Below the pieces are notes generated by a model. That model saw only the letters and a program-made list of their open reading frames with translations, was not told the origin of the DNA and did not search any database. The translations under genes and the position numbers were made by a program. A stretch of DNA of 54,788 nt. Source: CAZKRU01 sp964555235. Its GTDB lineage: Bacteria > Verrucomicrobiota > Verrucomicrobiia > Methylacidiphilales > CAMAQI01. Location: positions 1-54,788 of the forward strand of contig CAZKRU010000024.1 in assembly GCA_964555235.1 (NCBI GenBank). The letters run 5' to 3'. Of this stretch, positions 8,369 to 16,693 are shown piece after piece (positions within the stretch are counted from its first letter, which is position 1; the number at the start of each line of letters is the position of its first letter).

Positions 8369-9029
8369 CGCTTCTATCGATCTTCACGGCTTCTCAATCT
8401 TTCCCAGCGTCATTTCAACTTCGGAACAGCAAGTGTTGATTTCAATTCTTGGACCGGTTTCCGGCGCTGGACGGCGCGGATTACTTGGAATTCCAGTCAT
8501 TGCGGCGCTGGCTCGATCTGAGCGACTCCTGAATCTGGTGCGCCCCCACCTTCTGATGGAACCGATTCCTGTCCGCACCATCTACTTTGACAAATCTGCA
8601 GAAACGAATTGGGGCGTTGCGTGGCATCAAGACTTGACCTTGGCCCTCCGCTCTCAAATCGAAGTTTCCGGATTCGGTCCGTGGAGCATGAAGGAAGGAA
8701 TTCCGCACGTACAGCCTCCCATGGAACTCCTCCAACAAATGCTCACCCTTCGAATTCATCTCGATGATGCAAACGAATCCAACGGCGCACTTCAAGTTCT
8801 CCCAGACTCTCATCGTCAGGGGAGACTCTCCTCCGAGCAAATCCAGGAACTGCGCACCAAGCATTCAGAATTTCTCTGCACCGTCTCCGCGGGAGACGTA
8901 CTCCTCATGCGCCCCCTCCTCCTCCACGCTTCCGGACGTTCCACCAGCAATCAACATCGACGCATCCTGCACATTGAATATGCCGGATTTCCGCTCCCTC
9001 CAGGACTTCAATGGCATGAGGCCGCGTAA
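8352..9029 (+). CDS. Phytanoyl-CoA dioxygenase (PhyH) family, Fe(II)/2-oxoglutarate type
   Basis: 225 residues from the ATG at 8352. Longer in-frame starts would lie wholly inside the preceding gene. The double-stranded beta-helix metal site is visible as HQD in VAWHQDLTLA and a distal His in LLLHASGRSTS, followed by an Arg (HRRILH) suited to bind 2-oxoglutarate. 'LRIHLDDANESNGALQVLPDSH' type spacing between these is typical of PhyH. Substrate unknown. It overlaps the upstream small gene by 17 nt. Confidence 0.85.
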   Translation: MKKQPSASIDLHGFSIFPSVISTSEQQVLISILGPVSGAGRRGLLGIPVIAALARSERLLNLVRPHLLMEPIPVRTIYFDKSAETNWGVAWHQDLTLALRSQIEVSGFGPWSMKEGIPHVQPPMELLQQMLTLRIHLDDANESNGALQVLPDSHRQGRLSSEQIQELRTKHSEFLCTVSAGDVLLMRPLLLHASGRSTSNQHRRILHIEYAGFPLPPGLQWHEAA

Positions 9030-9033
9030 GGTA

Positions 9034-9064
9034 TTTTCCTTGGTGTCTTTGCGTGTGACAAACC
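9034..9064. repeat. Family C repeat, 'cttggtgtctttgcgtgtgaca'
   Basis: A short copy of the 'ccttggtg.ctt.gtgcctttgtgtga' repeat that also occurs near 16.57, 30.1 and 53.3 kb. It lies between the dioxygenase and the binding-protein gene, just upstream of that gene's promoter. Confidence 0.6.
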
Positions 9065-9084
9065 ACATTTAAAACCTCCCAGCC

Positions 9085-9113
9085 TTGCGTTCGTAAAAAT
9101 TCCCGCTTAGAGT
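9085..9113 (+). promoter_or_regulatory. Putative near-leaderless sigma70 promoter for the binding lipoprotein
   Basis: TTGCGT, 17-nt spacer, TAGAGT. The -10 hexamer ends 6 nt before the ATG at 9120 and no Shine-Dalgarno sequence is present, so the transcript would begin at or within a base or two of the start codon. Pattern match only. Confidence 0.5.
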
Positions 9114-9119
9114 TCGCGC

Positions 9120-10226
9120 ATGAAAATTTTACGTCCATTCCTCGCCCTTTTAACCGGCATCCTTCTTTTCACAGGATGCTCGAAAAAATCGGATACGATT
9201 AAAATCGGTCTTGCTGGCGTCATGACCGGGCCCGATGGACAGATTGGCAGCTCGATGTTTCACGGCTCTGAAATTGCGATCGACGAGTGGAATGAACGAG
9301 GCGGAGTTCTCGGAAAAAAGATCGAACCGATTCTCCGGGACGACGAAGGGAAACCGCACCAAGCGGTTGCCGTTGCACAGGAAATCGCCTCACAGGAAGC
9401 GGCGGCAGTGATTGGACATTTCAATAGCGGATGCACGATTCCTGCCTCCGAGATTTACCACCAAAATAAAATTCTCCAGATCACGCCCGGCTCCACCAAT
9501 CCAAAAGTCACCGAGCAAGGTTTTCCACATCTCTTTCGAATCGTCGGCCGCGATGATCAAGTGGCGACCGGAGCCTGTGAATACGCCATGGGAAAAATGG
9601 GGCTCAAAAAATTTGCCATCCTCCACAACAAAACGCCGTATGGCGTCGGCATTGCAGAAGAATTTAAAAAATTTGTCCAGGCGAAGGGAGGGGAAGTCGT
9701 CGTTTTTGACGGCGTCGCCGCGGAAGAACTCGATTTTCGCGCCAATATTTCAACCTTCAAAAATAAAGGTGCCGAGGCGGTTTTTTGGGGTGGCATGTAT
9801 AACCAAGGAGGACCACTTGTGGTCCAAATGCGTCAGAACGGCCTTCAAATTCCACTTTTTGGCGGCGATGGGATCATGGAAAAAGAACTGATTAAAACCG
9901 TCGGGAATTTTGGAACGAATATCTACATCGCTTTCTGGCCGGATCACACCAAGGTTCCCGAGGCCCAGCCCTTTCTCCAAAAATATCGCGCCCGCTTTGG
10001 TGAAGAAGGCCCCTATGCCGTTTACGGTTATGATGCCGCAAACGTCATTCTCACCGCCATGCAGGAAGCCGGAACCACCGACCCGGTACAAGTTTCCGCA
10101 AAGCTGCGCGCCCACTCGTACAAGACCCTTTTTGGCGACATTGAATTCGATGCCAAAGGCGACTTGAAAAAAGTTCACCTTCTCATGTGGACCGTTCGTG
10201 ACGGAAAATTCGTCGTGATCGAATAA
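9120..10226 (+). CDS. Periplasmic-binding lipoprotein, branched-chain amino acid (LivJ/K) type
   Basis: 368 residues with a lipoprotein signal peptide ending in a LFTGC lipobox (Cys20). The mature part is a type I periplasmic-binding fold: IKIGLAGVMTGPDG opening, then 'AIDEWNERGGVLGKKIEPILRDDEGKP', a ligand loop with SGCTIPASEIY and TPGSTNP, and a second lobe with PYGVGIAEEF. Such proteins deliver amino acids or related ligands to a LivHMGF ABC importer, or act as sensors. No permease or ATPase of that type lies in the window, so it is an orphan here. It converges on the GT10-like gene. Confidence 0.9.
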   Translation: MKILRPFLALLTGILLFTGCSKKSDTIKIGLAGVMTGPDGQIGSSMFHGSEIAIDEWNERGGVLGKKIEPILRDDEGKPHQAVAVAQEIASQEAAAVIGHFNSGCTIPASEIYHQNKILQITPGSTNPKVTEQGFPHLFRIVGRDDQVATGACEYAMGKMGLKKFAILHNKTPYGVGIAEEFKKFVQAKGGEVVVFDGVAAEELDFRANISTFKNKGAEAVFWGGMYNQGGPLVVQMRQNGLQIPLFGGDGIMEKELIKTVGNFGTNIYIAFWPDHTKVPEAQPFLQKYRARFGEEGPYAVYGYDAANVILTAMQEAGTTDPVQVSAKLRAHSYKTLFGDIEFDAKGDLKKVHLLMWTVRDGKFVVIE

Positions 10227-10232
10227 GAAGAG

Positions 10233-10316
10233 AACACGATTGTTTCTCGCGCAGAGTTCGCAGAGGACGCCGAGAAATTTAAAAACCTCCGCGTTCTGAG
10301 TCCCGTAATTTCGGGA
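10233..10316. repeat. Repeat remnant and weak hairpin between convergent genes
   Basis: Bases 10240-10280 read ctcgcgcagagttcgcagag then gacgccgagaaa, a divergent relative of the 'gcgccttcgcg.acttggcgag' repeats. Bases 10301-10316 form a TCCCG/CGGGA hairpin with a 6-nt loop that could weakly terminate transcripts from either side. Confidence 0.45.
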
Positions 10317-10334
10317 GAGATTTACCTTTCTTAA

Positions 10335-11285
10335 TTACAACTCGCACTTCACCGCACGCTTCAGGGCAACTTCAAAATCCTGGAAGAATTTCTCATTCCA
10401 GTGGGAACGATTTTCGAAGGACCGGGCGATATTCGCCTGAATTTCTCCATACCGATTGTAGAGATCCGTGCGTGCTTGAAGGAAGGCATCCATGGAGAAT
10501 TCTTTCATTGGCACGCTACAACCGGGGAATTTCTCCTCCGCACCGACCCAATCGCCATAATAGATGGAGGGAATTCCCGCAAGAACCGCATCGCCTATTT
10601 TTTCCGAGAGAAATCCCGGCACGGTGCAATTTTCTGAGATAAAGGTGAAATCGTACGCGGCCATCGTTTTCATTTTGTCCGGGGTCGGCCCCATCAAATG
10701 ATAGGTATCCCAAACCGGCCAATGCTTTCCATAAACATCCACCAGCCCGTATTTGGCAAGTTGAACAATGAAAGCGATTTCGCCGAGTTTTTGTCTCCCG
10801 AGATCTAATACCCCGCTTTTCACCACGACTCCCGGGCGCCCAAACTCCGGTGTCCGAACCGGAAGCGTGTCGTAATCGGAAATGGAATTCGACGGTAAAT
10901 AATGGTGAAGCACTTTCTCCCCTTGAATGGTTCGATTCCAAGTCAGAACACTGGACCATCGCGAACTCAACGCTATTTCAGGATCATGCGTCAAGGGACA
11001 GTAAAGCGGCGATTCCGTTGTCATGAGAATGCAAGGAATCTCACCCAAGGTTTTTTGTAACTCCAACAATTCGGGATTCAGATCCCAGAAGACCACCGCA
11101 TCCGCCGTTTTCGGATCACAATCATCTCCGCTCTTCAAATCAAACCCGATCCGCTTCATTCGTTCAATGAGCTCCAAACTGAAACTCAAGTAGCGATGCC
11201 CGTAATCAATCCCCCCATCCGAACGGCCGAATTCGTGCTGATGGTAGAGATGATGAAAAAGGACGCAGACCGTTTTTAACTCCAT
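10335..11285 (-). CDS. GT10 (fucosyltransferase)-like glycosyltransferase
   Basis: 316 residues, no membrane segment. The C-terminal half carries the donor-site pattern of the alpha-1,3-fucosyltransferase family: YDFTFISENCTVPGFLSEK followed by GDAVLAGIPSIYYGD. This parallels the family's 'F..afENs...gYvTEKi.da..aG.iPiyyGd'. The N-terminal half has TESPLYCP in place of the usual 'esP.n'. It would add fucose or a related sugar to a surface glycan. It is last in a minus-strand group behind the WD40 gene (21-nt gap) and has an AGGA ribosome-binding site. Family call moderate; sugar unknown. Confidence 0.65.
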   Translation of the reverse strand: MELKTVCVLFHHLYHQHEFGRSDGGIDYGHRYLSFSLELIERMKRIGFDLKSGDDCDPKTADAVVFWDLNPELLELQKTLGEIPCILMTTESPLYCPLTHDPEIALSSRWSSVLTWNRTIQGEKVLHHYLPSNSISDYDTLPVRTPEFGRPGVVVKSGVLDLGRQKLGEIAFIVQLAKYGLVDVYGKHWPVWDTYHLMGPTPDKMKTMAAYDFTFISENCTVPGFLSEKIGDAVLAGIPSIYYGDWVGAEEKFPGCSVPMKEFSMDAFLQARTDLYNRYGEIQANIARSFENRSHWNEKFFQDFEVALKRAVKCEL

Positions 11286-11306
11286 AATAAATTCCTGTTA
11301 AGTCCT

Positions 11307-12359
11307 TCAGGATTTAACCTCGGCCTCATAGGCAAAAATTCGAACTTCTCCCATCGCCGTCGCAACCGCGATCTGCTTTTCATCCGGACTCCAGCTCACC
11401 TGACTGATCGCATCAGGGAGTTGAAGTTTCCCAATCGGAAATTCCCGAGCTCCAATTTTCCAGAACGCAACACATCCTTCTTCACCGCCGGTCACCAGAA
11501 GATCCCCCTGCTGCTGATAAACTAACGTCGTAATGTTTTTTTCGTGCCAGACAAACTCCTCCGGAGAACGTCCCTCTGGCCCCGACCCCGAACAATCCCA
11601 AACCGCCAAATCCGGACCATTCGCCGTCGCCAAATAACGCGAGGTGCGATCCCATGCCAGCGCCTCCACTTTTCGCTGATAACCGCCCATGTGAAAATCC
11701 TGACCGCTTTTCGCGAGCCAGACATGAATCGATCCATCCTGTCCTCCGGCGGCGATCCATTTTCCGTCGGGACTCCAAACCACCCGGATCGCCGGATTCG
11801 CCCATTCGTAAGTACGGACCGGCTTCACATTTGCCACACTCCAAACCGAAACCCCTCCAAAAGTCGCCACGGCAAAATGCGCACTCTTCGGACGCCAGAT
11901 CAAATCAAAAACCGATTTCGGATGTTCCGGATAGGAGTGCATCACCTGCCCCCCATCATCCAACGCGACGATTCGCTTTCCTCCCGCTGCAATCAGAACC
12001 GACTTTTTTTGAACGCCCAATTCAAATTCGCCCCAGAGCAAACGCTCCACCCAACCCCCTTTTTCGCGATGAGAAAAGAGTGCTTCCGGTTTTTCTGGAT
12101 CCCAAATCCGAACCATTCCATCCTGTCCTCCGGTCGCGATTTGCTTTCCATCCGGACGCCATGCCACTGCATTGGAACCGATCGCGTGCGCCTCGGTCCG
12201 AAGAAGTTCTTTTCCCGAAGCCGTCTCCCAAATCGCAAAGGGCCCGCTAATCGAAGTGGCCGCCAACCGATCTCCCTGAGGAGACCACGCCAAGCTGGAG
12301 ACATAATCCCCCACATTTCCCGACCAGACTTGAGTCAACGGACAACCAAACAAATCCAT
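11307..12359 (-). CDS. WD40-repeat beta-propeller protein
   Basis: 350 residues made of about seven WD40 blades. The blades recur with an 'SPDGK.IAAGGQDGSIHVW' pattern, for example AWRPDGKQIATGGQDG.VRIWD, WSPDGKWIAAGGQDGS and WSPDEKQIAVATAMGEVRIF. There is no signal peptide, so it should be a cytoplasmic scaffold. It starts 6 nt after the stop of the COG0523 GTPase and has an AAGGGG site, so the two are very likely cotranslated. Tight linkage suggests it binds that GTPase or its metal-receiving client; this is inference from order only. Confidence 0.88.
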   Translation of the reverse strand: MDLFGCPLTQVWSGNVGDYVSSLAWSPQGDRLAATSISGPFAIWETASGKELLRTEAHAIGSNAVAWRPDGKQIATGGQDGMVRIWDPEKPEALFSHREKGGWVERLLWGEFELGVQKKSVLIAAGGKRIVALDDGGQVMHSYPEHPKSVFDLIWRPKSAHFAVATFGGVSVWSVANVKPVRTYEWANPAIRVVWSPDGKWIAAGGQDGSIHVWLAKSGQDFHMGGYQRKVEALAWDRTSRYLATANGPDLAVWDCSGSGPEGRSPEEFVWHEKNITTLVYQQQGDLLVTGGEEGCVAFWKIGAREFPIGKLQLPDAISQVSWSPDEKQIAVATAMGEVRIFAYEAEVKS

Positions 12360-12365
12360 AACCCC

Positions 12366-13421
12366 TTAAGCCACCACACAGGATCGGAACCCCTCGTTGA
12401 GCTCCTGACGATTCAGATTGCGCCCAATGAAAACGAGATGATTCTGCCGCTTGTCATTTCCCCAAGGCCGATCCGAATTCGTCTCAAACGTCATGTGAAC
12501 CCCTTGAAAGACCACTCGATTCGGAGCCCCCTTAATATTGAGAACCCCCTTCATCCGAAAAATGTCAGCCCCTTTATCACGAAGGAGTTCGCTGATCCAC
12601 TTCGTCAATTTTTCGCCCTCCATCAAATCTTCCGTATGAATCCCCACCGACGTCACAGATTCATCATGATGGTGATCGTGCGTCTCATGCTCGTGGTCAT
12701 GGTCACAATGTTCATCACATTTATGGTCATGATCGTGTTCATGAGCGTGGTGATGCTCTTCTTCCGCCGCTTTCAAAAAGTCCGGATCATTTTCGAGCGC
12801 GCGCTCCAGATTAAATCCTCCGAGGCCCAGAATTTTATCAATCGGAAGACTCGAGCGTTCCGAACGGTAAATTTTCGCCATTGGATTGATCTTGCGAATC
12901 CGCGTCTCCAATTGATCAACCTCCGCCGGAGCTGCCAAATCCGTCTTATTCAATAAAATCACGTCTGCAAAAGCCACCTGCTCTTTCGCCTCGTGTCCGT
13001 CATCGAGATGCAAATGAACGTGTTTGGTATCAACCACCGTCACGACACCGTCAAGCTCCAGTTTCCCCTTGAGATCTTCCTCCATGAAAAAGGTCTGAAT
13101 CACCGGACCCGGATCCGCGAGGCCTGTCGTCTCAATCAGGATGTGGTCAAATTTGTCGCGACGCTTGAGAAGATTTCCAAGAATTCGAATCAGGTCTCCC
13201 CGCACCGTGCAGCAGAGACAGCCATTGTTCATTTCAAAAATTTCTTCGTCCGTCTGAATCACCAATTGGTGATCCACCCCAACCTCACCAAATTCATTCT
13301 CAATCACGGCAATGCGCTTCCCGTGTTTTTCCGTTAGAATCCGATTGAGCAGCGTCGTCTTTCCTGCCCCTAAAAATCCGGTTAAAACAGTTACCGGCAC
13401 ACGTTGCTTCACATTTTCCAT
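12366..13421 (-). CDS. COG0523/CobW-type G3E GTPase, putative metallochaperone
   Basis: 351 residues. Motifs: Walker A GFLGAGKTT (15-23), ENEFGE, the metal-binding GCLCC (67-71), a switch-type ETTGLADPGP, and the G4 motif NKTD. A His-rich linker (residues ~219-254, mostly His, Asp and Glu, with two Cys) precedes the CobW C-terminal domain. These GTPases deliver zinc, cobalt or other metals; the His-rich loop favours zinc or nickel/cobalt buffering. The neighbours are a repeat membrane protein (9-nt gap) and a WD40 protein (6-nt gap), not cobalamin synthesis genes. A GAGGAGAAG ribosome-binding site precedes the ATG. No clear Zur box was seen. Confidence 0.9.
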   Translation of the reverse strand: MENVKQRVPVTVLTGFLGAGKTTLLNRILTEKHGKRIAVIENEFGEVGVDHQLVIQTDEEIFEMNNGCLCCTVRGDLIRILGNLLKRRDKFDHILIETTGLADPGPVIQTFFMEEDLKGKLELDGVVTVVDTKHVHLHLDDGHEAKEQVAFADVILLNKTDLAAPAEVDQLETRIRKINPMAKIYRSERSSLPIDKILGLGGFNLERALENDPDFLKAAEEEHHHAHEHDHDHKCDEHCDHDHEHETHDHHHDESVTSVGIHTEDLMEGEKLTKWISELLRDKGADIFRMKGVLNIKGAPNRVVFQGVHMTFETNSDRPWGNDKRQNHLVFIGRNLNRQELNEGFRSCVVA

Positions 13422-13430
13422 AACTTCTCC

Positions 13431-14609
13431 TCACGGTTCATAAAGTTTCCGCATTTGCCATTTCAGAAGCGATGCATGATGCGAAATAAAACTCGCGGCA
13501 ATCAAAGCCAATCCAGCCGCTAATTGAATGAAACGGCCTTCACCCCAACCCGGAGAGGGATCCCCACTCCACCATCCGGCTCCGATCGCCAGCACCACAA
13601 TCACCACTCCAAGCACCCCAAGCAAAAGCCGCATCACCAAGAGAATGGCCACCTGCACCGGAGAGACCACTTTCAGACCCAAATGGCGATAGCCCCATTG
13701 TCGCAACGACCGATTATGAACCAAGACGCTCGCCAGCATCAGAAGCAGTCCCACCGCCAACTCCAGTCGACGCGTCCCACCCCAGCCAGGGGTCGGATCC
13801 AATCCAAACCAATCCGCTCCAATCACCAAAATCGTCGTTACCAATCCTGTAATTCCCAAGACTCCTCGCGTCATCCAGGTCACCACCGAGTGCAAGGTCC
13901 CCAAAAAGGCCCGACCAAAGGAACGGATCAGCCAAATTTGAATCGACCGATCATAGAGTAAAAAACCGGCCAACAACATCGTGAGCCCCGCCGCAAATTG
14001 AAGTTTCCGCGTATATCCCCAGCCTGGTGTCGGATCCAATCCGAGCCAGTCCGCCAGCGATACTAAGAGCGTGCAGGCAATTCCCGATGCCGCTAAAATC
14101 ACGCGCACTGCAATAATTCCGGCGACTTGAACGGGAGTCCAAAACCGCATCCCAAGTCGCCGCACCAACCATCGCTGCCACCCGAGTCGATGTAAATAGA
14201 TCGCGATCATTAAAAAAACGAGACCCAGAAAAAATTCCAGGGTCTGAAGTCGATCCCATCCAACGGCCGCATCCATTCCACAAAGACTTCCCCCTATCGC
14301 CACTGTGAGCAGGGTAATCGCAATCACCCAAATGAGCAGTCGCGCCACCAAGACGAGCGCAAGTTGACTCGAGGAAAGAAGCCGATCTGCCGTATGACGC
14401 AAGAGCCAGCGTCTCAATGCGCCGCTTTGTAATAAAAACCCCATCGAGATCAATACTCCTCCCAGCAACGCGAGGAGGCGGCGTTTCATTCCCCATCCAT
14501 GGTGAGCAACCAGCCCCGTCCATTCCGCCGTTCCTGCCGCTGTCAGAAGACAGAGCCCCAAGAGGAGCAATAGTCCGCGCGCCATGAAAAGGACTGGATT
14601 CGGTCTCAT
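13431..14609 (-). CDS. Membrane protein built of five tandem ~78-residue repeats
   Basis: About 392 residues from the ATG at 14609; an ATG at 14651 would add 14 residues and is possible. Five copies of one unit are visible. Each has a hydrophobic helix, a loop with a '(L/F)GLDPTPGWG.TR.L' motif, a second helix '(A/L)GL.(L/M)L(A)..L', and a basic 'RS...W..R' end. The loop appears as GLVAHHGWG, GMDAAVGWD, GLDPTPGWG (twice) and SGDPSPGWG, so the last three copies are most alike. That gives about ten membrane helices. I know no family name for it. It heads the operon with the COG0523 GTPase, so a metal-related role is possible but unproven. Confidence 0.75.
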   Translation of the reverse strand: MRPNPVLFMARGLLLLLGLCLLTAAGTAEWTGLVAHHGWGMKRRLLALLGGVLISMGFLLQSGALRRWLLRHTADRLLSSSQLALVLVARLLIWVIAITLLTVAIGGSLCGMDAAVGWDRLQTLEFFLGLVFLMIAIYLHRLGWQRWLVRRLGMRFWTPVQVAGIIAVRVILAASGIACTLLVSLADWLGLDPTPGWGYTRKLQFAAGLTMLLAGFLLYDRSIQIWLIRSFGRAFLGTLHSVVTWMTRGVLGITGLVTTILVIGADWFGLDPTPGWGGTRRLELAVGLLLMLASVLVHNRSLRQWGYRHLGLKVVSPVQVAILLVMRLLLGVLGVVIVVLAIGAGWWSGDPSPGWGEGRFIQLAAGLALIAASFISHHASLLKWQMRKLYEP

Positions 14610-14695
14610 CAGAACTCTCAAACTAGCGCGATCTCCGGGAAATCCAAGCATTTTGACTTTGACTTTTAACCCCCTCCCCTTTACTCGTCTCCGAG

Positions 14696-15337
14696 ATGAA
14701 TTTCCTCCAACCGAACGACCGAATCCTCTTTCAGGGCGATAGCATTACCGACACCGGACGACGTGACAACCCCTGTGAACTCGGTGCGGGATATGTCTCG
14801 ATCCTCTCCGGAATGATCGAAACCTTTCACCCCGAATTGAATCTTGAAATTCTCAACCGCGGCATTAGCGGAAACCGCACCCCAGAACTCCTTCAACGTT
14901 GGAAAGCCGATTGCCTCGATCTCAAGCCTCAGGTGCTCTCGATTAAAATCGGCGTCAACGATGTCTGGCGAAAATTCAAAGCGGATAAGACGCAAGACCA
15001 TATCCCTTTAAAGGATTACGCGGCAAATCTCGAAACGCTTTGCGATCAAGCCCTCCGGAGCGGCATCCGAAAGATCGTTCTCATCAGCCCGACCACCATC
15101 ACTCCGGAAAACCGTTCCGAAGCAAACGATCTCCTCGGGGAATACGACGCCCACGTCAGGACTTTTTCAAAAAAAATCGATGCCGTTTATGTTGATGCGC
15201 GTTCGCGAATCCTCAAAGCCCGGGAACGAAATCCGAAAGTACTTTGGACCGGCGACGGCTGCCACCCGACGATCCCCGGTCATTCATTGATCGCACTCGC
15301 CTGGTATGAGGCGGTCTTTGGAAACGCATCGCTTTGA
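14696..15337 (+). CDS. SGNH/GDSL-type hydrolase
   Basis: 213 residues, cytoplasmic by sequence (no signal peptide). All SGNH blocks are visible: FQGDSIT (nucleophile Ser), RGISGNR, IGVNDVW (block III Asn), and GDGCHPTIPGH (catalytic Asp and His). Enzymes of this group de-esterify sugars, lipids or peptidoglycan; the substrate cannot be read. A TTGACT box lies at 14659-14664, but its -10 partner is weak. The stop overlaps the TTG start of the next gene, so the two are translationally coupled. Confidence 0.88.
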   Translation: MNFLQPNDRILFQGDSITDTGRRDNPCELGAGYVSILSGMIETFHPELNLEILNRGISGNRTPELLQRWKADCLDLKPQVLSIKIGVNDVWRKFKADKTQDHIPLKDYAANLETLCDQALRSGIRKIVLISPTTITPENRSEANDLLGEYDAHVRTFSKKIDAVYVDARSRILKARERNPKVLWTGDGCHPTIPGHSLIALAWYEAVFGNASL

Positions 15338-16506
15338 GCGCTCCAATCAAACTTCGACTCAATCCCAAAGGAACTCATCGAATCCTTGAAGGACACCCGT
15401 GGGTTTTTGCGAACGAATTAGCGGAAGTTCCCAATGCGGATGCGGATACGGCGCTTCTCTATCACCACAAAGGAACTTTCCTCGGTTCCGGGTGCTTTAA
15501 TCCAAAATCTCAAATTGTATTCCGACGTTACTCGCGTCATGACGAACCGCTTGATCGCGCCTTGCTGAGCCGCAAACTCGACGAGGCCCTCGCCTTTCGA
15601 AAACGACTCCCCCGCTCCTGCACCGCACAACGTCTCGTCTGGTCGGAGGCCGATGGACTTCCGGGACTCATCGTCGATGAATTCCCTCCTTTCCTTGTGA
15701 TTCAAACGCTTACGCTCGCCATGGCAAATCGGGAAAATGAAATTGTCGAGCTTCTCATCGAAAAAACTGGAGCCAAAGGAATTCTCGCCCGGAATGAAGT
15801 CGCCGTTCGAAAACTGGAAGGACTCGCTCAAGAAAAGAAAATCCTTTCTGGAACCGGCCCGTTTCAAACGACTCTCGAATGTGCTGGAGTCTGCTTTCAC
15901 CTCGATCTCCTCGAGGGCCACAAAACCGGATTCTACCTCGATCAGGCCGACAATTACGCACTCATCGCCAGCTATGCCAAAGGCCGCCGCGTCCTCGATT
16001 GTTTTTCGTATCAAGGCGGATTCTCTCTCGCTGCGCTTCGTGGTGGCGCCACCTCCTGCCGCGCCCTCGATCAGGATGGAACCGCTTTGCTTCGAGCCAA
16101 ATCAACTGCAGAAGCCAACGGACTTTCCCTCGAATACGTCGAAGGGAACGTCTTCGATCTCTTGCGTGGGTACGAGCGAACTCGCGAATCCTTCGACCTC
16201 ATCATCCTCGATCCTCCTTCATTCACCCGCAACAAAGCGCAACTGGAATCCGCATTGCGCGGCTATCATGAGCTTCACTTGCGAGCGCTGAAAATGTTGC
16301 CGCCCGGAGGACTGCTCGCCACTTTCAGTTGCTCCCATCACGCCGGACCGGATATTTGGAACCCGATGATCTTGAACGCCGCCAGCGATGCCAACGTCAC
16401 CCTCCGACAACTCGAAACCCTTCGACAAAGCCGAGACCATCCGATCCTCCCCGCCGTCCCCGAAACCTCCTACCTCGTCGGCGGACTTTACGAAAAAGTC
16501 GGGTAA
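15334..16506 (+). CDS. RlmI-like 23S rRNA cytosine-C5 methyltransferase
   Basis: 390 residues, starting at a TTG that overlaps the previous stop (TTGA). An N-terminal PUA-like domain carries GHPWVFANEL. The SAM-binding Rossmann domain shows EGHKTGFYLDQ, VLDCFSYQGGFSLAA and the catalytic DPPSF. The family's 'SCSHH' appears as FSCSHHAG. RlmI makes m5C1962 in 23S rRNA; orthology is likely but related enzymes share the layout. Coupling to the SGNH hydrolase is positional only. Confidence 0.88.
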   Translation: MSAPIKLRLNPKGTHRILEGHPWVFANELAEVPNADADTALLYHHKGTFLGSGCFNPKSQIVFRRYSRHDEPLDRALLSRKLDEALAFRKRLPRSCTAQRLVWSEADGLPGLIVDEFPPFLVIQTLTLAMANRENEIVELLIEKTGAKGILARNEVAVRKLEGLAQEKKILSGTGPFQTTLECAGVCFHLDLLEGHKTGFYLDQADNYALIASYAKGRRVLDCFSYQGGFSLAALRGGATSCRALDQDGTALLRAKSTAEANGLSLEYVEGNVFDLLRGYERTRESFDLIILDPPSFTRNKAQLESALRGYHELHLRALKMLPPGGLLATFSCSHHAGPDIWNPMILNAASDANVTLRQLETLRQSRDHPILPAVPETSYLVGGLYEKVG

Positions 16507-16565
16507 CCAAGGAACTTCATCCTTTGGCTGTCGAGCCTTCGCCCAATACTGGCTTCGTATTGGCA

Positions 16566-16598
16566 TTTCTTGGTGACTTCGTACCTTTGTGTGAAACC
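16566..16598. repeat. Family C repeat, 'cttggtgacttcgtacctttgtgtga'
   Basis: A copy of the dispersed repeat that accompanies the stem-loops at 30.1 and 53.3 kb. It sits in the 187-nt spacer between the methyltransferase and MFS genes. Confidence 0.6.
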
Positions 16599-16659
16599 TC
16601 ACCTTTTTTCTTATTTCCTTAGAATCGCTAAAGATTGGGGATTGGTATATTACGACAGA

Positions 16660-16688
16660 TTGCATTTTTGAAGAATGCCGCTTACCCT
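16660..16688 (+). promoter_or_regulatory. Putative near-leaderless promoter for the MFS gene
   Basis: TTGCAT, 17-nt spacer, TACCCT, then 5 nt to the ATG at 16694. No Shine-Dalgarno sequence precedes the start. The -10 match is weak, but the geometry equals that of other candidates in this window. Confidence 0.4.
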
Positions 16689-16693
16689 CCGCA

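Noticed and set aside
12660..12770. Low-complexity 'catgatcatggtg' stretch as a DNA repeat
   Set aside because: It encodes the His/Asp-rich metal-binding linker of the COG0523 GTPase, so the repetition is explained by the protein.
11544..12956. 470-codon plus-strand frame antisense to the WD40 and COG0523 genes
   Set aside because: Composition is His/Arg/Ile-rich without domain pattern and both antisense genes are strong family members.
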